Translations under genes and position numbers: made by a program
DNA from: Sphagnum compactum
Taxonomy: Eukaryota; Bryophyta; Sphagnopsida; Sphagnales
Direction of reading: 5' to 3'
Length of the DNA: 64,000 bases
Assembly: GCA_965153455.1 (NCBI GenBank)
Contig: OZ234497.1
Span: 6,386,001 to 6,450,000 of the forward strand
Part shown: one piece after another, positions 49,531 to 63,324 of the stretch
How positions within the stretch are numbered: the stretch's first letter is position 1
Layout of the letters: every line of letters starts with the position of its first letter
The notes under the pieces: model-generated
Databases searched by the model: none
What the model saw: only the letters and a program-made list of their open reading frames with translations
Told to the model about the DNA's origin: nothing

Positions 49531-50449
49531 TGTCAATGTACTATGGTATTACAATTGGACAGGTATCAAAGTAAGAAAAGCTCCACACTGTAATCACTGG
49601 TTATTTGGAAAACTCTGCTCAAGCAGGGAGAGTTTTCAGATAAGTAACTGGGTGATCTCTGGAGCTGGATTTCACCTTTAATGCATGGGAGATGAGAATA
49701 ATTTACAGCACATTCAAAGCTAGCCTAAGTATGCATGTATGATTGCAACATTGAAGCAAATTCAAGTGAAATGGTACTTTTTTAGTTTTGGAGTTTTTCA
49801 GAGTGGTGAGATAGGTTATCACTTCCCATGGGTCTGAGGAAGAATAGATCACCAGTTAACTGCAAATAACCAGTTTAAGTTATGTGAAGCTCAACCCAGA
49901 ACTCTGAAAGCCGCCACCACTTAATGAAATAAGAGTTGCAATTTTTTATTATTAAGAAAAAGGGTTCCAGCTGCTGCAGCAGGACCCCAGTTCAAGTAAG
50001 GCCTAAAATCAAAGAAGAACTACCTATATGTCAGAAAATCCTGGATATATATAGGTATCCATTTTCATCTCAGATCTTGTACTTAAGTGGTTTTGGCAGC
50101 AAAATGCCCAAAAACCTGAGCTCCTTTCCCTTCTGATCTCGAAATGATGAATCTCAGGTTAGAGATGATTGATGCAATCAACAACAGAAGTCCAGAGTAC
50201 TATCATACTCTATATCACTAATAAGAGTAAAGAAGAAAAACCCTGTAAATAAAAACCAAGGATGGGAACCCATCCATCAAAAGTACTAGGCAAATGAGAA
50301 CACAATCAGACACAACCCAAAGAAAAAACAAAAGCAAACAATCAACAAAAATCACATAAAGACCTTATGCGCAAAGAGGACTCATGGCTATGAAGTATGC
50401 ACCAAGGACTTATGGCTTCAGTCACCATGGCTTCAGTCATAAGACCACA

Positions 50450-50572
50450 CATATAGGTACATAAGTAGGTACAAGGCACTTGGTGGCTACTAGGTAGGTA
50501 GATGCATGCGGATTTGGTGTGTTGAGCAGTGGGACAGAAATTTAATGAAAAAGTTTTTCCTGTCCACACACC
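50450..50572 (+). repeat. dispersed repeat C, copy 1
   Basis: About 120 bp nearly identical to 60175-60302: catataggtac..., aaggcacttggtggctac, gggacagaaatttaatga and cctgtccacacac occur in the same order. The high identity points to recent amplification. Confidence 0.9.
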
Positions 50573-52244
50573 ATCCATCCATCATTGCTGGTGTGTGCTG
50601 ATGGGTTTTAGGGTTTAGGGTTCAGTCACTCTGGCCACTTGGGATTATGGGAACTGGTTTGATCGATAGCAAACAAGGGGTGTGTCGCACTGTGGCCTTG
50701 CCATTTACATTTAAAAGTAGCTTAAGGCAAAAGAACAATTGTGGAAACTCAAATATTTCACCATGCAAAAATACAATCTATAAAAAATACTCTAAAAGAA
50801 ATCAAATCCTTCAAGATATTATAACCCTATAACTAATCTCAAGTTTCAACACAAGCCAAAAATCTTTCAAAAATCCCCATATAAAAATAGAGCTATTACC
50901 TAGGGGTCAACATCCCTTAAGCTACTATTGTAGTACCTTTTCATGTTCGACAGAAATTATATGTTTTTAAATGTCAAAATTCTAGAAAATTAAGTTCCCT
51001 TCTTGTTGATTTTTTTTTTAAAATTATTGTTTCTTGAAGCCAAAATTTCATAGGATTCTTGAGTCAAAAAAATTTCCTTATGTCACCAAACACCCCCTAA
51101 CGAGTTTTGTCTGGCCCCTTTTTTATGGGTTCGACAGTGCAACCTTGCAGAGAATTGCAATGTTCTACTGCAGGATTTTCTTTTTCTTTTTTTGATTTTG
51201 TGTATGTAATAAAATTAAAAAATTAACATTGTTTTTAAGTGTCTAATGACATGCCAATGGTTAGTGTGATATTTCTTGCAGGGGAGGACTTGAGATCAAA
51301 ACCTATGCTCTAAAACAAAACATTTTACACAAAACATTGATGATGAATAACATGTGAATATTTTTTAATTTAAATATCAAAATCAATTTTTCAAAATAAA
51401 ATTTTGCGAGATGCTGAACCTAAAAAGGTACTACAATATACTCTATAGTGAATTTAAACACATCATCCATCCTTGCCTTGGTAAGCAAGGCCAACAAAGT
51501 CAAGGAGATCAAAAGAACAGGACCCTTGGGTGGTTGCAAATGATGAATTCAAACGCAGTAATATAAAACTCAATAAGGTTGAAACTTTTAAACCTTGTTG
51601 TGTTCGTTCTTCTTCGCAATGAATTCTTTTCATTTATGCCCCCCCAAAAAAAAAAAAAAAAACATTGGAACACAACCAAGACTACAAAGATGCAAGCTTA
51701 AACTATTTTTTTACCATTATTATTAACTTAACCCCCCTTAAGAACCAAAGTCTGATGTTCAATGTCGTGTTATACATGACAACGTCCCTAGGTGCTCTTA
51801 TCATTGAATATATATCTTCTATATATATGTATATGTTGTGTTATATATGACTTCCCAAGGTGCTCTTATGATTTGTGCCAACTTTGACTTGAAAGTGTGT
51901 GCCCTATATCTGCATGGTGTATGTATGAGGTTGAATGAAAGAAATATCTGGATGGATATGAAAATGGATTGGTGTCCTTTTGTTTTACTAAAAAAAACAA
52001 CCCCCAAAAAGAGGGGCACTATGTTTGTTTGGCGGGTTTTTGTTGTCTTTTTCGTCCATATCCCCCTTTATTTTAAATCAGGATTTGAGAGATTCTGTGG
52101 GTGGGGGAAATCAGAGAAATCCGAAGACAACTATGTTCCAACAGTCAAACTTTGAACCATTATCCATTTAATAATTTAAAGAGTAGCCTGAAGATCATAG
52201 CTCATTTTCCGAGCATGAATCAAGGGAAGCGGAAGAAAGGGGTT

Positions 52245-52259
52245 GGGGGGGGGGGGGGG
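52245..52259. repeat. poly-G tract (G15)
   Basis: Homopolymer in spacer DNA, one of a set of G/C runs on both strands of the window. Confidence 0.95.
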
Positions 52260-53839
52260 AGCAAAAAAAGGAAAGGAGGAGACGTGTGGGTCTCGTATTA
52301 CTGGGACCCAGATACTTATACTCAAGAGACCACAACAAAAGACCACAGAAAAACAAGGGACGGGTTCAAGACAAAAGTTGTGGGGTTATGCAAAAAAATA
52401 AATAAATAAAATCTCAAAACACCCAATGGAAGGTGGGGGAGGGAAAAGGGGGAGGGGGGGAGGCAGGAAGGGCTACGAGAATGATTGAATATAGAAAAAA
52501 GTAAATTTGTAGCATTCCTCATTCAAGAAATGTTTCATTTTCTTACTTTCTCTTTTGTGTACGTAGCTCATGGATGTTTATGGAATTTTACTTTTGGGGG
52601 GTGGGAGGGGGTGTTTTTTGGAATAAAGGAAAAGGTGCAATTGCGTGGGAATATGATTGAACTGTGCAAGAAAAGTAAAATCAAACAAGCAGCCTTTTTC
52701 TTTCTTTTGCTGCAAGTGCAGCCAAAACATATTCGAGTATTGTTTGAGTGTTTTGCCGAGAGCATCTGTTATCATATACATTATAGGAATGAGTAACTAT
52801 CAATCTTTTACAATTGGTGTTGTTGTTGAATGGGAGATATTAGCACCCAAGTTTCACTTCACCCCCCAAAACAAATACACTTTCGATGAACTTGAGCTTT
52901 TCCAAATAAGGGTTGGTTTTCAGATATTCACACTATATTCAGTTGTTCTCTCATCTTTTTCCCGGACAAATCAAAATATAAAAAATGGCAACAAGTGATT
53001 TTATTGGAATATCAAAATAATTGCCATTTTAGTTGAGATCGTGATAGAAACTAAACTTGGTTGTTGTTCTAAGATTTATTTATTTTTTAGCATAATTGGC
53101 GACGCCTCTTTCTCATTGCTCGTGAAAGGTTTAGTGTTGGGGGGGGGGGAGGGGGTATTTCCTTTTCAGAAAATAAAAAACCCTGAAAAATATGATTTCA
53201 AAACAGACAAAGGATTTTTGTCAAAAAATTTGCACTAACTCATAAGACTTTGATTTTTTAAAATAAAAAATTGCAAAATTTCTACAACAGGTTTCAGCAA
53301 CTAGCCAAAGTAGAATAAGGATTCTTAAAAAATTTCCTACTTTCACATCCGGTCTATAGTCAAATTTGGTGAAGTCTTCTTGTGGATGGACATACTTTGA
53401 CAACAAAGTTTTTTTTTTTTTAATTTATTTTAATAATAAATGATTTTTTTCTTTTTTTTCTTTTTAAATAATTTTTTAGGCCTGAAATTTTCAACTACTT
53501 AAATAGTTCAGTGATATTACAAAAACATTTATATACAAACTGTTTGTTGACAATAAATAGTTGAATAGTTTCTCACCCATTTCTCAGTACAGTCTGCACA
53601 ACTATTTAGCTGGCCTCATAAAATCTTGATTATGTCTTGGACACCAGAAAAATAAATTATTATTATTATTATTATAAATTAATTATTAATTATTTAACTA
53701 AACTCTGCAACAGCTGACCACAAAATGTGACGACCATTTTATTATTAGAACAAATCATTGTTGATGCAAATGCAGTTGAAATGTAGTCTCAACTCCTGTG
53801 ACTGACCTGATATCTGATTCCCAGAATATAGTTTTACTT

Positions 53840-53868
53840 TAATAATAATAATAATAATAATAATAATA
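53840..53868. repeat. (AAT)n microsatellite
   Basis: About nine trinucleotide units in AT-rich spacer. Confidence 0.9.
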
Positions 53869-56800
53869 TGGTTTTTCTGTTATATGTAGACTCTTTTCTG
53901 CTTAGATGTACTTTTTTAGGTTGCCCAGTTAGCTAATATTTGTTGATATAAAAAAACCACAAGTATTTTAATATCCAGGCATAGTAAATGAGAGCTTCTC
54001 ATATCAGGTGGACTATATATTATTACATATAGTAAAGGAACAATGAAGCTTCCCCTGAATCCGGACGGACAGTAGTTAGTTGATATGGTCCAAATAGGTC
54101 TAAAACTGAAAAGTGTTTTTTTACTCTTTAAAGCATGAACGGAGCCAAATTTCATAGTGTATCTAGATGCTCTATTTGCAGAGCCTAACAACCCCACCGG
54201 GCTTTTATAAAACAACCTCTTGCTTGCAAGAGTGGGCATTAGGGGCAAAGGGTACACACTTCATATCATATCATGGGGAAAAAAGAATTTAATTTTAAAA
54301 ATTTGATATGCGCGCATTATGTCGGATAACTCCCTTGGAGCAGGAGAGTTCCCAAAATAACTGGCTTTGGCTCCCCACATGGTGTTTTTCTTCTTCTTCT
54401 TTTTCTTCTTTTTTTTTCATTTTTTGATGTTGAAATTTTGGTGAAACTTTACAACAAATTAGTTAAATTAGTCAAAATCTCATTGAATTTTTTTTTTCCC
54501 CAATATTTTTCCAATTTATTTGTTGAAAAATGACAAAATTTCACCACCCCAAAAAAAAAAGCAGTGCTCCCACCTTTAAGATGATTATTTCAGAAATTCC
54601 TCACTCCTTAGGCGTTACCCTCCACCAAAAGAATTACATAGATCAATGGTTAGAGACTCAGCTTGCTAAGAATCCAGCCCCGGGTTTTTGTTTTCAATTT
54701 TGTGAGCTATGTGGACCAACAACGATCGCCCACAAGAGGACTTAGCAAAATAGAGGTTAGAGAGAAAAATAATTTTTAAAAAAAACCTGGCAATATACTG
54801 GCAACATACAAGAATCTATGGTCTAATATATGATAATTTTGGGCCCTTTTTCCTTACCCAAAAAAAACTCCATTACACAGGTCCCCCCCCCCCTTCCTAT
54901 AACAATTCATGATGTATGCTTTAAAATCATGTTATAGTTGTATGTGACAAACATGACTATGTAGTTCATTTGTATTTGTCGCATCAAGGACATATCATTT
55001 GTGCTTACATCCACATGGATGGTAATTTACATGATTGTGGTTTTGAAATTTTTTGAATTTAGAAAAATATTTTTAATCTTGAAGTAAGATTTTTTTATTA
55101 AAAAATCATTGTCATGGAAACTACTAGCCATGTGGACATAGGTCATAACATGTCATGTCTAATGTGAGAAGTTCAATTCATATGTTCTCATATAGGTTAG
55201 AAGTGTCAAATTTAACTATGTAACCATGTAGATCATAAATATAAGTTATTTGCAAGAGGGAATTAAACCTTTATTTTCATGGGTGTAAACCAAGTACTTA
55301 ACCAACCCGCCACACCTTCAATTGGTGACAAATAATGTCAATGCATAATTAAGCATGTTGATTCCTTATACCTTGCATATTAAAACTTTAAAATGTAATT
55401 TTGTTGTCATAACCTATACATATATAGTAAATGACAAATAAAACTTAAATAAAATACATATGCATTAAATTAGAAATAACATAAAAATATTCAACCCTAA
55501 ATGTTTTTAATTTTGATTTGGGTCATAAACTCAAATGTAATATAACTTATGTAATATTAAATTCATAAGGAGATTAATTTGATGTATAAAATAATAATAA
55601 TTTCACACACAATTAATTCCATAATTCACTCTGATTAAAAACTCCTTTAAATTTCAATAAATTATTTCAAAAATTCTGAAATTATTTTTATAATTGTAAG
55701 TTTGGTGATAAATTCAAATGTATTTTTTTAATTAGTATGATTTTAATTTTAATTTCTAAATCTTTGATTGAAAAAAATTTCATAGATAGAATTACATAAT
55801 TTTTTAAATTATTTTAATTAAATAATTAGCTTAAATTCCCATGTAAAATTACATAATTTGAAAAGAATTATTTAGTTTCACATGTCTTTAATTTCATGTT
55901 TATTTATAGTTCTATTAAATAAATTTAAAATATTAATGGTCCAGCTCGAAATTTAATATGTTTATCCCTTTTTCATTATTTATATTTTTAAATTATTTTT
56001 TTTTTAAATGCCCATTGATGGTTTTGTTAATTATGTGTCATCTCCCATCATATTATTGTTCCATAACCTAATGAACATTTTGGTAGAAGATCAAATAATA
56101 TATTCAAAAACAATTACAAATATGAAACCCTTAATCTATAATGGATGAATTGTTTAATTATTTAATTTTGATTAAATCATCATGTAATAATTGCTAGCTT
56201 GACCAAATTTGAAAGTCAATAATTATTCAAATAAAGGTTGAATAATCACGTAGTCCCAATGATGACTAAAGGGTAATAAATTATGCATTATCGGATGGGA
56301 CACATGATTACATGCCTAAATTTGGGACATAATCACAAAATGTTTGATTGTGTTTTCGGTCCTAGTTTTAACATTAAAATGTTTTCTGGTAGTTTCTTTA
56401 GGTGTAAGTTTGAGCCCAATTTTTTGAATTTCTAAGCTTTGTGATTTCAGTTTTGGCACATTTTTTCAAATTCAAAAACTTCTAGGCCCAATTCAAAAAT
56501 TTCATGTACACATTACACATTTCTCAAAATTAGAAATTATGTAAGTACATAGTTTTACAACAAATTAAAATTGAGGATTATATAGGTATGGTGTTCTACA
56601 ACTAATTAAAACCAAGCAATTATTTGTAAAGTTCAAACATAGTTGCCAACTTTTCAAAAAAAATTACTGTGCTTACTTTAAGAACTTAAACCTATGTTCA
56701 ACATTTTTTTCCAAGGTTTCAATTCCAACTTTGATTTCAGGTTTAACAAAAGACTAGTTCCAAGGTCTAGTTCTTATGCCAATTCTATCAAATAAGTGTC

Positions 56801-58470
56801 AATTTAAGTCCAAGTCACAATAAATTGAACTTAAACCCTGCAAGTTTAACAATTCAAACTAGGGAACTTGTCAACACCAGTTTGCACCCTTTGTAAGAAA
56901 CACAATTACTAATCCCACTCAAATCAATATTCTTTCTCACTCAATCTTCATATAAGTCATTGCAAGTTCAAAACCCAAACAAGTTAGAGGGAAGGAGTTA
57001 TCACAATAGACACATGAACAACGGATTCCTTTCCTTTAGCAAATTGAATCTTTGGTTGTTTGCATGAGGTGCCAAAGGCCCAAATGGTTCCTCTTTTTCA
57101 ATCCTCCTTAAGCAACAAGTTTTCATTGTGGTTTTAAAGATGCAAATGTCCTCCATCCTAAATCAAGTTGTAATGGGACTAGCTACATCTTGACTTTTGC
57201 CCCCAATGCATCTTCCTCCCAATCCCACTTCCAACTTGTTAATGTTGTTGCTAGTGTAAAGTGGAAGTAGGAGGCTATACAAGATAGGTTACCAAGTTGG
57301 AACCTTGACACATAGGTGTGGTTCATCCACAACTATGAAGCACAACACATAGGAAGCAACGGTGGTGCTTGTTAATCAACCTCAAAAAACAAAATAATAA
57401 AATAAAATAAAATAAAAAATTGAATCTCTAGGGAAGACTAGAAAATTTTCTTTTGGTGAGTAGAAATAGTTTTTAAGCCAAAGACCCATTGAGGACTCAC
57501 TGAGAGATTTGCAAAGAGTACCAAACAACTTATTAGTCAACATTGTTCTTACTAAGGACTTCTTAATGGTGCTAGAAGGTGGACAACACTCTTTTCTTTT
57601 GGGGATAAATTCTCAAAAATTTCCATGATGAACATTAGATTTTTGGAGGACATTATAGTTTTGTTGCTCCTATAATCTCATGAGAAAGAGATGTTTTCTT
57701 TAGTGTCTTACTAGCCTTTTAGCAATAAAGTGAAGTTTTACCAAAAGTTTGTTTGATTTTGGATTCTTTGTATTCTTGTTGTCTTCATGACTCAATTTGG
57801 TTAATTTTTTAAGAGAATGAGAGAAATAAAGGAAGGATTTCTGTAACAAAGATAGAGCTTAGATTACATAATCTCTCTGTGAAATTCAAGGATTTTAAGG
57901 ACCTCACTTGGTCCTTCTAACCTCTATAGCATTTTCCTCCCTTTTCTTTTTCATGACTTCAAAATCCATTCAGTAAACATTATTTTCTCATGATTTTTAT
58001 TCAAACATTTCTAAATGATCTTACGATTCTTGGTCACATAATTTGGCTATATAATACCTCCATTAACATCTATTGTGAATGATTATGCCACTATTTTACT
58101 CACTCACATTAAAAAGCATAGTAGGATGGGTATCGGTGGTGCTCTTCAACCTAGCACATGTGCCATTTGGACGATAGTTCATACTTTTTTAGACAAAAGT
58201 GTTTAAGGTAAAAGATTATGCCATATAATCTTGCAAATTATAAGAGTATGTGTACAGAAAAGGCTCCCCTGTTTCGCTTGTCATTGCCATGTTCCCATGT
58301 TGTTCCCATAGTCATTTCATGTTCTGTCAGAATCATTCACCAAACATATTAATGTAATGGAACAGGCTCCTTTCTGGCCATTATGCTGTGTGCAACACCC
58401 CTCTGTTGAGTGAGCCGAGGATGGATGAATGTGATCAGGAAATAGTTTTCTGTTGGGTTCCAGTTCACTA

Positions 58471-58531
58471 GCTAACCACGGTGGTTAGCTCAGTTGGTTT
58501 ACTTACTACCTACCAACTAGGTAGGTAGTAA
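58471..58531. repeat. two adjacent perfect inverted repeats
   Basis: First: agctaaccac and gtggttagct around one G (58471-58491). Second: ttactacctacc and ggtaggtagtaa around aacta (58503-58531). The first includes tagctcagttgg, which looks like a tRNA/SINE box A, but no box B follows at the right distance. Confidence 0.9.
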
Positions 58532-61500
58532 AAACAGCCCCTACCTACTATGTACAAACTATGTACATACCTAGTAGTCGCCTATTTTGTTACCTATCTG
58601 TCTCTATGTTAGACCTACTTCTTATGGAATGGGTTACCAAGATGAAACCGGGTAGTAACTCAGTTGAGGATCATCCACAACTGAGTCATAACAGGCATCC
58701 AGTGGATGGTGCACTGGTGGGTGCTGGTTCACTGTGGCCCAAAACAAAATAGTTAGTTCTCAGCAGGAGCATGTCTAATGTTCTGAAAAAACATTTCTGT
58801 GATGGACCGATCAAAGTGGCTCCTTGCAACCCGCCAAAAAAAAAAAAATCATTAATAAAATAAAATAAACTAAGGTTCTCAGCAAGAAGAGAGGAGAGAG
58901 ATACATATATGTATGTAGGGCCACCCATTTTTTTATGCAAATGAAAGCTTTGACTCAAGCTGCAGGATTCATCGTAACGACAATCAATCGGACACACCCC
59001 GAGAACATCATCCCACTATTTGCAGCCCCTCGATATTACCATCATCTAGTCTAGCCGATCAAAATATTGCCACGCAAGTACAGGAGACACAACCATCAGC
59101 CAGTTTGATATCTATGGGTGTCCCCCCTTCAAGACATTGGCGCTTCATAACCACTATGTTGTGAAGCGCACATGTCCGTACATCTGTAGATGAAGAGGAA
59201 AAGGCAAGAAGACGGAAGACGGAAGGGGGGAGGGGGGGGGGGACAATGGCATGGTGATCTCTTGTGACATGTGATAGTCACGATCTTGCATTGATGTTCA
59301 GGAAATTATTTCTAGATGGGAAATGAACCCCGCCCTTCCCCCCAAAACAAAAGAAAAAAAAGAATTTGCCCGAGTCGTCATTTCGGATGTGTGAAGATCC
59401 GATGAAAGATTGCAATTGTAAGAGTTCCCCAGGAGGGCTGTCACATGTCATTGAGCATCTCTGCTGCTTCTGGCTACGGCTGTCTGTACACATGCAAACT
59501 GGCTTTTGTCGCGGTTCATACATACACACCATTCTGTTCTGTGCGTTTGCTTGGTGCATTTAGTTAGCTTTCGCTGTAGTCAAATGTGTGTGTGTTTTTT
59601 GTTTAAAAAAATTCTGCTCGGGATTTGTGGCCGGGGCAACCCACCATTGCACCATCCATTGAAAAACCCCCCTTATGACAGACTCAGTTGTGGATGATGA
59701 AGCACAGGTTACTACTGGGTTGGGTTACCAAGGTAACCTTCCCTCAAAACCCTCCTTACCCGACAACCTGGGTTACACACACATATACCCACTCAAACTG
59801 GGTACATTGCATGTATACCCACTTACTTGTTGCGGGTGATTTTTTTTAATAAAAAACCGGTCTGAATTTTGGTAAAAAAAAGACCCTTCGCTCTCAATTT
59901 TTTCGCATTTTTTCAAAAACACTGCCTTTCTAGCTGCCGGTTCTTTCCTGCAAAACCTGTCCGTTCTTTGATGTTTTTGGAAATAACCGGAACTGGTGGT
60001 CCTCTGACTTTTTACCTCCAAAAAACTGGGAACAGCGGTTCCTTGATTCTGAACTTGTTTGAGAACCGGAACCGTTGGTTGTTTTAAAAAAATCAGATAA
60101 CCACACCAACCCTAAACCCTATCACAGTAAGTGGGTAAATATCATCGTTACATAAAAGGAATGTAAGTGCATATCATATAGGTACGTAAGTAGGTTACAA
60201 GGCACTTGGTGGCTACTAGGTAGGTAGGTAGATTGCATGTGGATTTGGTGTGTTTAGCAAAGGGACAGAAATTTAATGAAAAAGTGTTTCCTGTCCACAC
60301 ACTAATGCTTTCTCTGTAAGGACACTGATTTTGGTTTTCTTACAGTCCACATTACTTGTTATGCTGGCTAGCAAATTTTCATTTCCTATCAATAATAACA
60401 AGGTGAAACTGGCTCTACCAGCTTATTGATTGAGTAATAAGTACATGGACCTTGTCACACAATTAAGGAGTGTTTTCTTTCTTCTTCTTGGGGGCCCACT
60501 CTCCTTCATTGCTAGGTTCCATAGAAAAATTCACACCCAACCAGGTCATTTCACCCCATTTTTTCATTTTGTAGTGTCTGAAGGTGCTTAATTTCATAGC
60601 TTAAATGACATTCTTTTAGGAAGTCTAGAATAATGAGTTGCACATCTAAGAGAATAGGATACAAATATAGGTTGGTGATTTGAAGCAAGAGTTATTACAA
60701 CAAACACATAAATGACTAACGACCTCCTCTGATTTCTCTAGTGTGTCTAGAGAGCACCTTGCAAGTGTAAAATCTCATTGGGTTTTCTGAAAACAGAAAG
60801 TTTGGCTCCTATGAGCATTTCATTTTTGTAAAGCCCAAACATCACTTTTCTCCCTGAGATACTCAGCAAGTACCCATTGCATATCAAGGGGGAACAAAAA
60901 CAAACAAACCAAATGTGAACCAAATGTGAAGTTGCTCTTTACGCTTAGTAAAGCATGCAGGCATTGGCATTACCAAAATTGGGCAACGCTCGGTTGCCGA
61001 CTTGTGCGGGCCCTTATTTCAGTAATGCCGCTCACCCTAGTGGTTTACATTACATCGTAACGGGGGCCCCGAGCATCCCATTTGACACGTTCACACTTGG
61101 CATTGTCACTAAACTCAGGTTGAAAATCTTGACAAAGGACATGTGACAACTATTTTCAAGATTTATTGGGAAGATGTGCCAGATTTCCTGATTGGGGTTT
61201 TCTGCTTGAAATTTTGCAAATACAATATTCTAAATTGGGTGGAATAGGCTTAGATTGGATATGATCTTTGATCCCTCCCCCCCCAACCCCCTCTCCCAAA
61301 ACAGTTGAATGATTTTCAAAGGACATAAGTTTCAGTGGGAATTTCTTTTGCAGGGAACTTCGATTCTATCTAGTTGTGGGTGTTTTCCCACATAGAACTC
61401 CATAGCTATTCTGCCAACCTCCTCCTCCTCCTCCTTCTATTGCACCCTGAGATGACCAGCATTGCTATCAACATGCTTTCCTTCTTCCTTTTGCAAGTTT

Positions 61501-62888
61501 TACATGTGCAGTTGGTATTTCCTACCTTCATTGTTGAACTGTATGTACACTTACTTCTAGCAACAAAAGGTAGCATCACAGTTTAGCTCTTGAGGTTTTT
61601 GATTTGTGTGCAGTTGGTGTATGTATGCATGCACAAATAAAATTTGTGTGCAAAGTTCACTTTTGTAGAACATAAACATATAGTTTGTGTTCGTTAAAGC
61701 ATGGCTGGTGGCGACAATAAAATGGTCCCATGTCAAATCTTGGATGAAGTCGATATCAAAATGGTGTGAAAATTTGCTGAAGTCCTATAAATTCACATAG
61801 GGTATGATCGGAGTCAAAACATCTTGGAAAACAAATCTTATTTTTATTTGGTTGGATGACCACATTGATTGCTATCGATTGGTTTGTCATGCTGATTGGT
61901 TTGCTATTTAAATGTTTCATTAACATATATTGTGCCATATTTAACATTTGTCAGCAAGGGAGAGGCAAACTTTTAACATTAAATATGGATGTGTTAAATA
62001 GCGATATTGCATCAAATGTAACACATCGTTGGAAATTGGAATTGCTCTTAACAATGTTTATGTTGCCACTATTGCAATTAAGAACATGTGTATTGCCCTT
62101 TCTTGTATAGGTACCTTCTTCTAATTCACACAAATGGAAATTAAATATTCTTCAAACATCATCAAATAACATGCCTTGCTTAACTTTGGTACTACCCCTA
62201 CCATTGCTACATAGTCACATTCTTTGCATGCATGTCATCAAACCCCTTCAACATCCCTTTCACATGTCATTTGATGTACATTTGACATAGACACATCCAA
62301 ATGTCCCCCTTTCAATGTTGTTCTGATGCTCCTAGAGGTTGTTTTCTTTTATTCAACTTGCCATTGGAGTGGATGACAATTGGTCACACATTCAAAAGCA
62401 CGTTAACCATCACAAGGATTTTAATTATGTTCTTCATGTGATTCATGAACATTTATCACCACATCTGATTTTCACATCAACTTTTCTTTTCAGCTCACCA
62501 ATACTTAAATTGTTTGATCATCAATAATACATTTTCATTCTTGCACTTATGGTTCACATTAGTGTTTCTTCTATCAATTTTGTGATGTAACCAAAATAAT
62601 AATCATCCACCGAAAGATTAATCCAAAATATGGTCATAAATGAAATATGAAAATGAATTTCTTTATTAACCTTTTATATTTTTGGCTACCTACTTTAACC
62701 ATGTATAAAAAAATTGTGATTTTTCTTTAAAATTTTTGAAAATTATGGCAATTGAAAATCTCAAAAATCATTTCATTTTAACATTTTTAAATTTTTTTAT
62801 TTTCGACAAATTTTCACCAATAAAAAAAGGTTGACTCACACTTAGTAATATTAAGATATTACTTGTTTTTTTTTGTTTTTTTAATCTT
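58532..62888. other. spacer with inverted 18-mer pair and repeat C copy 2
   Basis: The 18-mer atcatccacaactgagtc at 58670-58687 recurs inverted at 59681-59698. A G tract lies at 59225-59242 and accgg/ccggt words cluster at 59850-60110. No coding region recognised; ORFs up to 103 codons have no domain. Confidence 0.45.
60175..60302 (+). repeat. dispersed repeat C, copy 2
   Basis: Same orientation as the copy at 50450-50572, with a few substitutions and an extra taggtag unit, as if the short ggtag array had expanded. Confidence 0.9.
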
Positions 62889-63182
62889 TTGACACCAAAT
62901 TTTGAACAAGGTCCTCCACCATCAAATTTTGCAACCAACACCATTTGTTGGCAAAAATGTCAAATATGTGGGGAACTATTGGCAACCACTTTAAACTCTA
63001 CAAAATTCATATCCTATCATGGTTTTAGGGATAGAAAATTCTTGAATGAAAGATACGTCGATTTGACATTGAACCCCATAGTGATGTTGCATCATGGCTT
63101 CTACTTGATGGCGAGAGAAGATGGTGATGTGGGCATGACATGTACACAATACTTCACACTAACCATCTCGATAATGACATGA
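62889..63182 (+). other. 97-codon ORF next to the Gypsy relic, unidentified
   Basis: Begins MTPNFEQGPPPSN, contains CWQKCQICGELL (a C-x3-C-x2-C arrangement) and RDRKFLNERYVDL. I do not recognise the family. The Cys spacing and composition look more protein-like than the surrounding spacer. The reading continues past the TGA for another 17 codons, as if the stop replaced CGA. It may belong to the transposon that follows or to another element. Confidence 0.3.
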
Positions 63183-63324
63183 TGGATTCAGTGGACCACA
63201 TGTGGAAACTTGTCATTAAGTAGGACAACAAGCAAGTTCACATGAGGAAGTATTGTTAATAATTTTTTATTCCATTAGTTCAATAGAAAAAACATGCATT
63301 GTGACATCATGTGTAAAGGAGTGT

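Larger units (their letters stand above)
49531..58469. other. AT-rich spacer with homopolymers and one dispersed repeat
   Basis: Includes repeat C at 50450-50572, a telomere-like ttttagggtttaggg at about 50606, G tracts at 52245-52259 and 53139-53155, (AAT)n at 53840-53868 and a C run at 54883-54893. From 54.9 to 58.4 kb the sequence is very AT-rich. No gene recognised. Confidence 0.45.

Noticed and set aside
58482-58510. tRNA/SINE box A-like ttagctcagttgg
   Set aside because: No box B or cloverleaf at the expected distance; the match lies within a palindrome.
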